Shown here piece by piece: positions 1 to 8,748 of a stretch of DNA of 64,000 nt (positions are counted from its first letter, which is position 1; each line of letters opens with the position of its first letter). The position numbers were made by a program, and so were the translations under genes. A model generated the notes under the pieces. The model ran no database searches. It was given only the letters and a program-made list of their open reading frames with translations, and was not told the DNA's origin. This stretch comes from Comamonadaceae bacterium UBA2121 (GTDB taxonomy: Bacteria; Pseudomonadota; Gammaproteobacteria; Burkholderiales; Burkholderiaceae_C): positions 1 through 64,000 of the forward strand of contig DCYB01000005.1 of the NCBI GenBank assembly GCA_002331385.1, written 5' to 3'.

Positions 1-17
1 AATTTTTCCTTTGCCAT
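1..17 (-). CDS. tuf: Elongation factor Tu, first codons only (partial)
   Basis: Read on the minus strand, the left edge begins ATG GCA AAG GAA AAA TT, which encodes Met-Ala-Lys-Glu-Lys, the usual start of bacterial EF-Tu. A good ribosome binding site (GGAGAAAG) lies just before the ATG. EF-Tu delivers aminoacyl-tRNA to the ribosome, and tuf normally follows fusA in the str operon, as here. The identification rests on six codons plus gene order, and the rest of the gene lies outside the window. Confidence 0.8.
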
Positions 18-191
18 TTCTTTCTCCAAAAAGAGCAGTGCCTGCGTTCAGGTTTAACGTCTGCACCCGATTGCTTGTTCGTCCCGCACAGGGCAACAGG
101 ACGGCACCGGATCGCAGATTGCAAAAACTTGCGACGGATGTGCCGGATGGCCGGGCGACTTGCACCCCGCGTATCCGGCACGATGGGCCAA

Positions 192-2300
192 TTACTTGGC
201 GCGCGCTGCCACGATGGCGTCAGCCACGTTCTTGGGCGCTTCAGAGTAGTGCTTGAACTCCATGGTGTACGTTGCACGACCCTGGGTCTGCGAACGCAGC
301 GAAGTGGCGTAGCCGAACATTTCGGACAGCGGCACTTCTGCCTTGATGGCCTTGCCGCCACCGACCATGTCTTCCATGCCCTGCACCATACCGCGACGCG
401 AGGACAGGTCGCCCATCACGGTACCGGCGTAGTCTTCAGGCGTTTCCACTTCCACGGCCATCATCGGCTCGAGGATGACGGGGTTGGCCTTGCGAGCGGC
501 TTCCTTGAAACCGAAGATGGCAGCCATCTTGAACGCCTGCTCGGACGAGTCCACGTCGTGGTACGAACCGAATGTCAGGCGCACCTTGACGTCCACCACG
601 GGGTAGCCCGCCAGCACGCCGGAAGTCAGTGCTTCCACCACACCCTTTTCGACCGCAGGGATGTATTCGCGAGGAACCACACCGCCCTTGATTTCGTCGA
701 CGAACTCGAAGCCCTTGCCAGCTTCTTGTGGCTCCAGCGTGAACACCACGTGGCCGTACTGACCCTTACCACCGGACTGGCGAACGAACTTGCCGTCCAC
801 GTCGGTGACCGTCTTGCGCACGGTTTCGCGGTAGGCCACCTGGGGCTTGCCCACGTTGGCTTCCACGTTGAACTCGCGCTTCATGCGGTCCACGATGATT
901 TCCAGGTGCAGCTCGCCCATACCGGCGATGATGGTCTGGCCGGATTCTTCGTCGGTACGCACGCGGAAGGAAGGATCTTCAGCAGCCAGGCGCGACAGGG
1001 CGATGCCCATCTTTTCCTGGTCGGCCTTGGACTTCGGCTCCACGGCCTGTGCAATCACGGGCTCGGGGAACACCATCTTTTCCAGCACGATCGGAGCGTC
1101 CAGATCACACAGCGTATCGCCGGTGGTCACGTCCTTCAGGCCCACGCAGGCAGCGATGTCACCAGCGCGGATTTCTTCGATTTCCTGACGCTCGTTGGCA
1201 TGCATCTGCACGATACGGCCGATACGCTCCTTCTTGCCCTTCACGGCGTTGAACACGGTGTCGCCCTTGGACAGTACACCCGAGTACACGCGCACGAAAG
1301 TCAACTGGCCCACGAACGGGTCGGTCATCAGCTTGAACGCCAGAGCCGAGAACTTCTCGTTGTCGTCCGCCTTGCGCGACAGCTTCTTTTCTTCGTCGTC
1401 CGGATCGGAGCCCGCCACGTCAGGGATGTCCACTGGCGAGGGCAGGAAGTCCAGAACGGCGTCGAGCATGCGCTGCACGCCCTTGTTCTTGAACGCGGAA
1501 CCGCACAGCATCGGCTGGATTTCGGTAGCGATGGTGCGCTGACGCAGACCGGCAATGATGTCGGCCTCGGACAGGTCGCCATCTTCCAGGTACTTGTTCA
1601 TCAGCTCTTCCGAAGCTTCGGCTGCGGACTCGACCATCTTCTCGCGCCATTCCTTGGCGGTTTCCAGCAGTTCGGCAGGCACGTCCTGGTATTCGAACTT
1701 CATGCCCTGGGAAGCTTCATCCCAGATCACGGCCTTCATCTTGATCAGGTCAACCACGCCCTTGAAGTTGTCTTCAGCACCGATTGGAATCACCACCGGC
1801 ACGGGGTTGGCCTTCAGGCGCAGCTTCATTTGCTCGACGACCTTGAAGAAGTTGGCACCGGTACGGTCCATCTTGTTCACGAAGGCCAGACGAGGCACCT
1901 TGTGCTTGTTGGCTTGGCGCCAAACGGTTTCGGACTGGGGCTGCACGCCACCCACAGCGCAGTACACCATGCAGGCGCCGTCCAGCACGCGCATGGAACG
2001 CTCCACCTCGATGGTGAAGTCCACGTGGCCGGGGGTGTCGATGATGTTGATGCGGTGCTCGGGGCGGGACAGATCCATACCCTTCCAGAAGCAGGTCACG
2101 GCCGACGAGGTGATCGTGATGCCGCGCTCTTGCTCCTGCTCCATCCAGTCGGTGGTAGCCGCGCCGTCGTGCACTTCGCCCAGCTTGTGGGTCACGCCTG
2201 TATAGAACAGGATACGCTCGGACGTCGTCGTCTTGCCAGCGTCGATGTGTGCAGAAATACCGATGTTACGGTAGCGCTCTAGGGGGGTTTTGCGAGCCAT
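192..2300 (-). CDS. fusA: Translation elongation factor G
   Basis: This 702-residue protein is the GTPase that drives ribosomal translocation. The P-loop AHIDAGKT is at residues 17-24, followed by the switch and G3 motif DTPGH and the G4 motif NKMD, with EF-G domains II to V behind. The start is the ATG at 2300, because MARKTPLERYRN is the standard N-terminus and an AAGGA ribosome binding site stands just upstream. An open frame extends 24 codons further upstream but has no support. It is the third gene of the str operon, with rpsG before it and tuf after it. Confidence 0.98.
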   Translation of the reverse strand: MARKTPLERYRNIGISAHIDAGKTTTSERILFYTGVTHKLGEVHDGAATTDWMEQEQERGITITSSAVTCFWKGMDLSRPEHRINIIDTPGHVDFTIEVERSMRVLDGACMVYCAVGGVQPQSETVWRQANKHKVPRLAFVNKMDRTGANFFKVVEQMKLRLKANPVPVVIPIGAEDNFKGVVDLIKMKAVIWDEASQGMKFEYQDVPAELLETAKEWREKMVESAAEASEELMNKYLEDGDLSEADIIAGLRQRTIATEIQPMLCGSAFKNKGVQRMLDAVLDFLPSPVDIPDVAGSDPDDEEKKLSRKADDNEKFSALAFKLMTDPFVGQLTFVRVYSGVLSKGDTVFNAVKGKKERIGRIVQMHANERQEIEEIRAGDIAACVGLKDVTTGDTLCDLDAPIVLEKMVFPEPVIAQAVEPKSKADQEKMGIALSRLAAEDPSFRVRTDEESGQTIIAGMGELHLEIIVDRMKREFNVEANVGKPQVAYRETVRKTVTDVDGKFVRQSGGKGQYGHVVFTLEPQEAGKGFEFVDEIKGGVVPREYIPAVEKGVVEALTSGVLAGYPVVDVKVRLTFGSYHDVDSSEQAFKMAAIFGFKEAARKANPVILEPMMAVEVETPEDYAGTVMGDLSSRRGMVQGMEDMVGGGKAIKAEVPLSEMFGYATSLRSQTQGRATYTMEFKHYSEAPKNVADAIVAARAK

Positions 2301-2464
2301 GATAGATCCTTGGTTTAGATCGCTATTTGGGAGCGAACGTACGCAGATGGCGTACATCAACTCAATCTTCAAGGGGCCTCAATCAACACAAGGCCGAAGT
2401 GTGAAATGCACACTGCCGGCCTTTATGGTGCAGAGAAATGAACCCCTGATGACTTCCGATCAGA

Positions 2465-2938
2465 TTAGAAACGGAAGTGGCTGAAAGCCTTGTTAGCTTC
2501 GGCCATGCGGTGCACTTCGTCACGACGCTTCATCGCGCCGCCACGGCCTTCGGTGGCCTCGACCAGCTCGTTGGCCAGACGCTGTGCCATCGACTTCTCG
2601 CCACGCTTGCGGGCGGCTTCCTTGATCCAGCGCATCGACAGCGCCAGACGACGCACAGGACGCACTTCCACTGGAACTTGGTAGTTCGCACCACCCACGC
2701 GGCGCGACTTCACTTCGACCATCGGCTTCACGTTGTTGATGGCCGTGACGAACACTTCCAGAGGATCCTTCTCAGGGGACTTCTTGGCGATCAGGTCCAG
2801 GGCACCGTAGATGATGCGCTCTGCAACCGCCTTCTTGCCGCCTTCCATGATCACGTTCATGAATTTGGACAGCTCTACATTGCCGAACTTTGGATCCGGC
2901 AGGATTTCACGTTTGGGGACTTCGCGACGACGTGGCAT
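2465..2938 (-). CDS. rpsG: 30S ribosomal protein S7
   Basis: This 157-residue protein begins MPRRREVPKREILPDPK, the typical bacterial S7 start, and has the short (non-K-12) S7 length. S7 nucleates assembly of the 16S rRNA 3' major domain, contacts the E-site tRNA and is the translational repressor of the str operon in E. coli. A GAGGT ribosome binding site precedes the ATG. It lies between rpsL and fusA, about 170 bases downstream of rpsL, which leaves room for leader structure, although no S7 target site was worked out. Confidence 0.98.
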   Translation of the reverse strand: MPRRREVPKREILPDPKFGNVELSKFMNVIMEGGKKAVAERIIYGALDLIAKKSPEKDPLEVFVTAINNVKPMVEVKSRRVGGANYQVPVEVRPVRRLALSMRWIKEAARKRGEKSMAQRLANELVEATEGRGGAMKRRDEVHRMAEANKAFSHFRF

Positions 2939-3107
2939 TTTTTACCTCAATCTTTGCTTCAGTTGGCATCGTTTCCGATACCGCGAGAGCCAATCGGGAC
3001 TCTCACTTACTCGACCCGGACGAAACATTCGTCTTTTGGGTCACTACGTTTGAACGACCCGCCAAGGCCGACAAACACCGAAAAAATTTGTCTGACAGAA
3101 AAAGCGA

Positions 3108-3485
3108 TTAAGCCTTCTTAGGACGCTTTGCACCGTACTTGGAACGGGCTTGCTTACGGTCCTTGACGCCTTGCAGGTCAAGAGAGCCGCGCACGATGTG
3201 GTAACGCACACCTGGCAAGTCCTTCACACGACCGCCGCGCACGAGCACGACGCTGTGTTCTTGCAGGTTGTGGCCTTCACCGCCGATGTACGAGATCACC
3301 TCGAAACCGTTGGTCAGACGCACCTTGGCCACCTTACGAAGCGCCGAGTTAGGCTTCTTCGGAGTCGTTGTGTACACGCGAGTGCACACGCCACGACGCT
3401 GGGGGCAGTTTTCCATAGCAGGGCTCTTGGATTTGACAACTTCTACCGTGCGGCCCTGACGCACGAGTTGGTTAATGGTTGGCAT
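3108..3485 (-). CDS. rpsL: 30S ribosomal protein S12
   Basis: This 125-residue protein of the decoding centre is the first gene of the str operon. The conserved TPKKPNSALRK and RGGRVKDLPGVRYH segments are intact. The two lysines where substitutions give streptomycin resistance (near residues 43 and 88) are both Lys, so the gene is predicted to be streptomycin sensitive at this locus. The ATG at 3485 gives the standard MPTINQLVRQGR start. Confidence 0.98.
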   Translation of the reverse strand: MPTINQLVRQGRTVEVVKSKSPAMENCPQRRGVCTRVYTTTPKKPNSALRKVAKVRLTNGFEVISYIGGEGHNLQEHSVVLVRGGRVKDLPGVRYHIVRGSLDLQGVKDRKQARSKYGAKRPKKA

Positions 3486-3561
3486 TAATAAACGTCCCTA
3501 AACGTGAATTTGCTAGAAAAGCGAAAACGTGAATCCCTTCGGAATTTCCGAAAAGCCTTCT

Positions 3562-3590
3562 AATGTATCAGGTTGGGCTTCTGCAAGCAA
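3562..3590 (-). promoter_or_regulatory. Candidate sigma70 promoter of the str operon
   Basis: On the minus strand TTGCTT (3585-3590) and TACATT (3562-3567) are separated by exactly 17 bases, about 77 bases before the rpsL start. The -10 box matches the consensus at four of six positions and the -35 box at three of six. This is a pattern-based guess, but it lies in the only sizeable gap upstream of the operon. Confidence 0.4.
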
Positions 3591-3638
3591 TCACTGTTGC
3601 AATTTGGCCTGCGTGATCCCTGCCCGATGCATCTCTCC

Positions 3639-3675
3639 AAAACGACCATGCCCGCCGAAAGTGCGACGGGCATGG
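3639..3675 (-). terminator. Hairpin, probable terminator after the carboxypeptidase gene
   Basis: A perfect 9-bp stem (CCATGCCCG at 3646-3654 and CGGGCATGG at 3667-3675) with a 12-base loop follows the stop of the carboxypeptidase gene on the minus strand. On that strand it is followed by TCGTTTT, a weak U-tract. It would separate the carboxypeptidase gene from the rpsL promoter. Confidence 0.45.
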
Positions 3676-3737
3676 ACGGAATCGATGGTTCCGGAAAAGA
3701 CCAACGCTCTCAAATCAAGAGCGAAAGTCCTTCTGGA

Positions 3738-4901
3738 TTACTTGATCCAGAGGCGGATGGCATCCCATGCACGGCCAAAAATACCGGCCTGCGGCACGTC
3801 TTCCAGCGCTTCCAGCGGCACGGATGCGATCTGTTCGTCACCCAGCATGACCTTGAGCGTGCCGATCGGCTGGCCCTTGGTGAACGGGGCAATCAGCGGG
3901 TCCTTGCGCTCGACCTGGGTCGTGACCTTGCCGGCGCTGCCCGACGGTACGGTGATCACGATCGCCTCGGGGCGACCGATCTTCAGCGCGTTCTGCGTGC
4001 CCTTCCAGACGGCCGGCGTCGCCGCGGGCGCACCCGCATCGAACAGCTTCACCGCATCAAAGGCGGTGTAGCCCCAATTGAGCAGCTTCTGCGATTCGTT
4101 CGCGCGCGCGGCTTCGCTGCTGGCACCCAGCACGATGGAGATCAGGCGGCGCTGGCCCACATTGGGAAAATCGCGCTTGGACGTGGCCACCAGACAGTAA
4201 CCCGCGGCGTTGGTGTGACCGGTCTTCAGGCCGTCCACGGTCGGATCACGGAACAGCAGCGAATTGCGGTTGTAGCTGTTGGACGCGGGCGTGCCGGGGT
4301 AGCGGTAGTTCTTCGTCGAGTAATAGTGCATGTACTCGGGGAAGTCCTTCATCAGGCGTTGGGCAAGCGTAGCCAGATCGCGTGCGGTGGTGAGGTGACC
4401 CGGCGCGGTCAGACCTTCCGGGTTGGCGTAGTTGGTCTTGGTCATGCCCAGCGCCTTGGCCTGCTCGTTCATGAGACGCACGAAGTTGTCTTCACTGCCG
4501 CCCACGCCTTCGGCCAGCGCCATGGAGGCGTCATTGCCCGATTGCACGATCATGCCGCTGAGCAGATCGTCCACCTTCACCTGCATCTTCGGGTCGATGA
4601 ACATGCGCGAGCCGGGCATCTTCCATGCCTTGACGCTGACGGGCAGCGTCTGCTCCAGCGTCACCTTCTTGGCGCGCAGGGCATCGAACACCACGTAGGC
4701 AGTCATCAGCTTGGTGAGCGATGCGGGCTCTATTTGCGCATCCACGTCCTTGGCCGCCAGCACCTGACCGGCGGTCACATCCACGAGCAGGTAGTTGCGC
4801 GCAGCGATTTCCGGTGGCTGGGGCACCTGCGCAAACACCAGAGCGGGCGCCAACAGGGCGGCACATGCGAGATTTCGCACCGTAGACAAGAGAGACTTCA
4901 T
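3738..4901 (-). CDS. D-alanyl-D-alanine carboxypeptidase (PBP5/6 family)
   Basis: This 387-residue low-molecular-weight penicillin-binding protein trims the terminal D-Ala from peptidoglycan pentapeptides. A signal peptide ends near AlaGln25. The three active-site motifs are complete: SLTK at 61-64 (nucleophile Ser61), SGN at 121-123 and KTG at 226-228. A PBP5-type C-terminal domain and a final amphipathic stretch (about FGRAWDAIRLWIK) would anchor it on the outer face of the inner membrane. The ATG at 4901 was chosen because it begins directly at the signal peptide; a TTG ten codons upstream is possible. It belongs to the dacA/dacC group but the paralogue cannot be named. Confidence 0.93.
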   Translation of the reverse strand: MKSLLSTVRNLACAALLAPALVFAQVPQPPEIAARNYLLVDVTAGQVLAAKDVDAQIEPASLTKLMTAYVVFDALRAKKVTLEQTLPVSVKAWKMPGSRMFIDPKMQVKVDDLLSGMIVQSGNDASMALAEGVGGSEDNFVRLMNEQAKALGMTKTNYANPEGLTAPGHLTTARDLATLAQRLMKDFPEYMHYYSTKNYRYPGTPASNSYNRNSLLFRDPTVDGLKTGHTNAAGYCLVATSKRDFPNVGQRRLISIVLGASSEAARANESQKLLNWGYTAFDAVKLFDAGAPAATPAVWKGTQNALKIGRPEAIVITVPSGSAGKVTTQVERKDPLIAPFTKGQPIGTLKVMLGDEQIASVPLEALEDVPQAGIFGRAWDAIRLWIK

Positions 4902-4967
4902 GAGATCAGGCAATCCGAAACTAAACAACAAACAGGAACGAGGCGAGCCAGCGTGCCCGCCTTCTTT

Positions 4968-5615
4968 TTACTGTGACAGCGCGCCGGACCGCAGATGTCG
5001 CAGTACCAAGCCCTTGAGCAGCGGCAATTGTCCGTGAAAGAAATGGCCGCCTCCGGGCACGACGGTAACCGGGAGTATCTGAGGCCGCGCCCAGTCCATG
5101 ACGGAGGACAGCGGGACGGTATCGTCCGCCTCGCCATGAACGATCAACGTGCGCTCGTGAAGTTCCTGCGGGATGGGCGCGACGGTGAAGCGGCTTGCGG
5201 CTGTGCCGACAAAAACCACCTGTTCGATATCGCGCGTGCCATGCAGGCGCTCCACCGCATGGCTGGTGACGAAGGAGCCGAACGAGAAGCCGGAGAGCGC
5301 AATCGGCCCCTGCGGCGCGACCTGCCCGATCACGGCGAGCAGGTCTTCCAGTTCGCCAACGCCGTTGTCGTGCGCACCATCAGTCGCACCCACGCCGCGA
5401 AAGTTGAAGCGCACCGTCGTCCAGCCGCTTTGCACGAACGCGCGCGCCAGCGTCTGCACGACCTTGTTGTCCATGGTGCCGCCAAAGAGCGGATGCGGGT
5501 GCGCCACGATGGCGACGCCGCGTGGCGCACCGGCCAATTCGACGGGTTGGTCGCGCAGCGCCTCGATGGCGCCGACCGGACCGCTGAGGGTCAGGCGTTC
5601 AGTCTGGGCGTTCAC
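4968..5615 (-). CDS. Alpha/beta hydrolase (COG2945-type)
   Basis: This 215-residue cytoplasmic hydrolase has no signal peptide. The HPHPLFGGTMDNKVV block and the nucleophile elbow GFSFGS at 109-114 (Ser111) are typical of the small dienelactone-hydrolase-like group annotated as alpha/beta hydrolase. The other catalytic residues are probably the Asp in HGEADDTVP and the His in GGGHFFHG. The substrate is unknown. It starts one base from the stop of the ferredoxin gene upstream on the same strand, so the two are probably cotranscribed and perhaps run on into the carboxypeptidase gene. Confidence 0.85.
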   Translation of the reverse strand: MNAQTERLTLSGPVGAIEALRDQPVELAGAPRGVAIVAHPHPLFGGTMDNKVVQTLARAFVQSGWTTVRFNFRGVGATDGAHDNGVGELEDLLAVIGQVAPQGPIALSGFSFGSFVTSHAVERLHGTRDIEQVVFVGTAASRFTVAPIPQELHERTLIVHGEADDTVPLSSVMDWARPQILPVTVVPGGGHFFHGQLPLLKGLVLRHLRSGALSQ

Positions 5616-5616
5616 G

Positions 5617-5976
5617 TCAGCGTCCGATTTCGGGCGGCGTGAGCAGGCGCTCCACGATTTCGCCGTTCTTCAGATGCGATTCGACGATCTCGTCGATGTC
5701 GCTCTCGTCCACGTAGGTGTACCAGACACCTTCGGGGTAGACCACGGCAATCGGGCCTCCGGCACAGCGATCCAGGCAGCCCGCCTTGTTCACGCGCACC
5801 TTGCCAGGTCCCGCCAGGCCTGCCGCCTTGACAGCGGATTTGCAGCGATCAAACGCCTCTTTCGCGCCGTGGTGCGCGCAGCTTTCTTCGCCGTTGACGC
5901 GATCGTTCAGGCAAAAAAAGATATGGCGCTGGTAGTAACCGGTCTTGCCTTCCGGTGTCGGCTTGCTGTCGCTCAT
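5617..5976 (-). CDS. Thioredoxin-like [2Fe-2S] ferredoxin
   Basis: This 119-residue protein has the four-cysteine arrangement of thioredoxin-fold [2Fe-2S] ferredoxins: the FFC...SC pair near the N-terminus and the GCLDRC pair in the second half. Such proteins carry electrons or act as small redox subunits, and the partner here is unknown. The ATG at 5976 (MSDSKPTPEGKTG) is preferred, with another ATG three codons upstream. It lies between the VanZ-like gene and the hydrolase gene with almost no spacing, which suggests one transcript. Confidence 0.85.
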   Translation of the reverse strand: MSDSKPTPEGKTGYYQRHIFFCLNDRVNGEESCAHHGAKEAFDRCKSAVKAAGLAGPGKVRVNKAGCLDRCAGGPIAVVYPEGVWYTYVDESDIDEIVESHLKNGEIVERLLTPPEIGR

Positions 5977-5986
5977 AGCGAGCATT

Positions 5987-7084
5987 CTAGGCGTCGTCGC
6001 GCCGCCGCGACAGCTTCATCACCACATACACCAGTGTGGCGTAAGGCCAGAGCCAACCCAGCCACTGCGCCACGCCGTAAAAACGGATGAACCGGCCCTG
6101 CTCCCACGCCTGCAGCGTCTGCGCGAAATAGGCACTGGTGGGCGCCTGATTCAGCAAGTTCATGTGCAGCATCAGCGCCAGCAACAGCAAGGCCGCACAC
6201 GCACGGCGCGGCACGGCCACCAGCAGCAGCGCGACCACCAGCCCCAGTCCCAGCCCCACGCGCGTGGGCACACTCTGCCACTCCCACGCATGCGCCGGGC
6301 CGTAGCTGAGCACGAAGGTCAGCGCTGTCACGGACACCCCCACCGCCGTCACCGCCAGCGAGAAAATCACGCGCCGCCCCTTGTCGCGAATGATGCAATA
6401 GCCGAGCAAGCAAGGAATCAGCAGGCCGAGTAACACAGCGATCAACTCGCGCCCCTGCGACAGCGCCTCCAGCACGTCGTCCGTCACGGGAAGCCATTCC
6501 AGAAACGGCGTATCCGTCAGCCATTCGGTGAGCGCCATCTCCAGCCGCTCCCACACCTGGCCAAGCCCGAGCGGCACCGGCAGCGGAAACAGCAGCGCCA
6601 CAGGCCACATCGCCAGCAGAACCAGCGCTCCGCGCGAATGGCGCACGAACCAGCGCTCGCGAAACCGGCTCCAGCGCGAGATCGCGCCCATCTTTTCCAG
6701 CAGCGCCGCGACCAGCGCCCCCACCAGCGTTCCCGCCGAATTCAGCGCCAGATCCATGTTGGACGGCACACGGCGAGGCAGGTAGATCTGGGTGAACTCC
6801 ATGGTGAGCGACAACAAGGTCCCCACTGCAAACGCCACCGGAACGGCCGACCGCCCCGAGCCCGTACGCAGCAAGGCCAGCGCCAGCAGAAACCCGAACG
6901 GCGCGTAGCCCGCAATGTTTGTATTGACGTCAAACCACGTCCAGTAGGGCGGCGGAATCTTGGCAAACAGGAACACCAGCGGGTCCATGCCCTGCGTGCG
7001 CCAGCCGTCAAATGGGAACAGGCTGGCAAAGACAATCAGCGCCGCATACAGCAGCGAGAGTGGCCAGGCAGTGGTCTTGTGCAT
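5987..7084 (-). CDS. VanZ-family integral membrane protein
   Basis: This 365-residue protein has about nine or ten hydrophobic segments. The first half carries the VanZ-like pattern, with an N-terminal SLFPFDGWR stretch, membrane segments and the NMDLALNSAGTLVGAL motif typical of the family. The second half is an additional hydrophobic module. VanZ-like proteins are linked to low-level teicoplanin resistance in enterococci, but the role of the proteobacterial members is not established. It sits 28 bases after hemJ on the same strand. Confidence 0.8.
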   Translation of the reverse strand: MHKTTAWPLSLLYAALIVFASLFPFDGWRTQGMDPLVFLFAKIPPPYWTWFDVNTNIAGYAPFGFLLALALLRTGSGRSAVPVAFAVGTLLSLTMEFTQIYLPRRVPSNMDLALNSAGTLVGALVAALLEKMGAISRWSRFRERWFVRHSRGALVLLAMWPVALLFPLPVPLGLGQVWERLEMALTEWLTDTPFLEWLPVTDDVLEALSQGRELIAVLLGLLIPCLLGYCIIRDKGRRVIFSLAVTAVGVSVTALTFVLSYGPAHAWEWQSVPTRVGLGLGLVVALLLVAVPRRACAALLLLALMLHMNLLNQAPTSAYFAQTLQAWEQGRFIRFYGVAQWLGWLWPYATLVYVVMKLSRRRDDA

Positions 7085-7112
7085 GCGCTCGATTGCCTGC
7101 CGTCGCCCTGCG

Positions 7113-7535
7113 TCAGAACGGCTTGACGACGACCAGCAGCACCGCCGCCACCATCAGCAAGACGGGCACCTCGTTGAACCAGCGAAACCAGACGTGTGAT
7201 CGCGTACTCGCGCCGCGCTCCAGTTTGCGCAGCAGCAGCGCGCAGGCATGGTGATAGCCAATCACCAGCAGCACCACGAACAATTTGGCATGCATCCAGC
7301 CCTGTCCCCGGCCGATGCCATATCCCAGCCACAACCACACGCCCAGCAGGACCGCAGGCACGGCAATCATCGTCATGAATCGAAACAATTTTCGCGCCAT
7401 GAGGAGCAAGCGCTCACGCTCCGAATCAGAGCCTTCAGGCACCATGGCCAGATTGACAAAGATACGCGGCAGATAAAACAAACCGGCGAACCAGCTGGCG
7501 ATAAAAACAATGTGAAAAGCTTTGACCCAGAGCAT
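7113..7535 (-). CDS. hemJ: HemJ/CopD-family membrane protein, probable protoporphyrinogen IX oxidase
   Basis: This 140-residue protein has four predicted membrane helices. The N-terminal KAFHIVFIASWFAGLFYLPR stretch is the hallmark of HemJ (UPF0093), including the conserved His8 and the Arg after LP, and a later LRKLE segment fits too. HemJ oxidises protoporphyrinogen IX to protoporphyrin IX, the next-to-last step of haem synthesis in many proteobacteria that lack HemG and HemY. The hemB gene lies 1.2 kb away, which fits but does not prove the role. Some pipelines call this only CopD family. Confidence 0.75.
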   Translation of the reverse strand: MLWVKAFHIVFIASWFAGLFYLPRIFVNLAMVPEGSDSERERLLLMARKLFRFMTMIAVPAVLLGVWLWLGYGIGRGQGWMHAKLFVVLLVIGYHHACALLLRKLERGASTRSHVWFRWFNEVPVLLMVAAVLLVVVKPF

Positions 7536-7788
7536 TTACGCAGTGTAAGCGAGTCGTCCCGCGCATCGACTCACACCCAAAGGCTCCGAGCGGGGTTGAC
7601 GCTGTCGACCGGAGTCAGATCAAAGAATGGAGGGGCGAATCGTGTCAGTCTGTTACCCATTCGGATAACTTCCTTCATTGTTTTCTCAGATGCAAGCAAT
7701 GCATCAGAAGAAAGACAATTGAAAAAATTATCCAATTAGATATGCATTATTATTTAAATATTCAATCAAATTGACGAGAGGATAGGGA

Positions 7789-8556
7789 ATGCAGAAGCGT
7801 TTGTTGACAACAGTCGCATTGGCCAGCGCCATGGTTCTGACGGGTTGCAAAACCCTGGACTCAGGCAACCTGGGAGGTCTGATGGATTCCGGAGCGACTG
7901 CGTTCAAGGCCCTCTCCCTGACCGACGATGAAATCGTGAAGGTGTCCAACGAGTCCTGCGAAGCCATGGACGCCGGAAACAAGATTGCTGCAGGCAACAG
8001 CAAATACACGCAGCGCCTGAACAAGGTCATCGCGCAAATGCCCAAGAGCATCGATGGCAAGAATGCCGTCTACAAGGTCTACCTGACCGACGAGGTGAAC
8101 GCCTGGGCCATGGCCAACGGTTGCATTCGTGTGTACAGCGGTCTGATGGACCTGATGAACGACGACGAACTGCGCGGCGTGATCGGCCACGAAATCGGCC
8201 ACGTCGCTCTGGGCCACTCCAAGAAGCGCATGCAAACGGCCTATGCCGCTTCTGCCGCTCGCCAGATTGCCGCCAACAGTGGCAACTCCGCGCTGGCCGC
8301 ACTGTCGCGCTCGCAAGCGGGCGAAGTGGGTGAAAAGTTCATCAACGCGCAATTCTCGCAATCGCAGGAATCGGCAGCGGATGACTACTCATTCGACCTG
8401 CTGACGGAAAAGAAGATGAATCGCCAGGGTCTGGTCACGTCGTTCCAGAAGTTGGCCAAGCTCAGCGGTGGCGGTGGTGGCTCCATGCTGAGCTCGCACC
8501 CTCCATCCGAAGCCCGCGCCAAGCGCATGCAAGACCGTCTTGACGGCAAGAAGTAA
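7789..8556 (+). CDS. M48-family metalloprotease lipoprotein (LoiP/YggG-like)
   Basis: This 255-residue protein begins with a lipoprotein signal ending in LTGC, so Cys20 would be lipidated. The zinc motif HEIGH is at 134-138, with a third ligand expected in the QSQESAADDY segment near 200. It resembles LoiP, an outer-membrane metalloprotease of the M48B group linked to envelope stress. The ATG follows a GAGAGGATAGGG ribosome binding site. About 250 AT-rich bases upstream carry a possible TTGAAA (7719) and TATGCA (7741) promoter. A strong terminator follows the gene, so it appears monocistronic. Confidence 0.88.
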   Translation: MQKRLLTTVALASAMVLTGCKTLDSGNLGGLMDSGATAFKALSLTDDEIVKVSNESCEAMDAGNKIAAGNSKYTQRLNKVIAQMPKSIDGKNAVYKVYLTDEVNAWAMANGCIRVYSGLMDLMNDDELRGVIGHEIGHVALGHSKKRMQTAYAASAARQIAANSGNSALAALSRSQAGEVGEKFINAQFSQSQESAADDYSFDLLTEKKMNRQGLVTSFQKLAKLSGGGGGSMLSSHPPSEARAKRMQDRLDGKK

Positions 8557-8602
8557 GCCGGACGCAAGAGACAAAAATAAATCAGCGAGTTAACTCCCTT
8601 GG

Positions 8603-8635
8603 GGCGTCTTCAGTTTTCTGGAGGCGCCTTTTTTT
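8603..8635 (+). terminator. Intrinsic terminator after the M48 protease gene
   Basis: An 11-bp stem with two G-U wobbles (8603-8613 with 8618-8628), a TTTT loop and a run of seven T. It lies about 46 bases after the protease stop and before hemB. Confidence 0.85.
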
Positions 8636-8748
8636 CGCCACTTCAGCCCGCACCCCAGCACGCACCCCAACACGCAATAGCTGCGCGCATCACAGCGGCA
8701 TCCGGGCCTGCATTCGCCCTTCTTCCCAATGTGGAGGACAATTTCGGG

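Noticed and set aside
75..2282. Long open frame opposite fusA (735 codons)
   Set aside because: It lies antisense to a certain gene, is His-rich and lacks any family motif; it arises from codon bias in GC-rich DNA.
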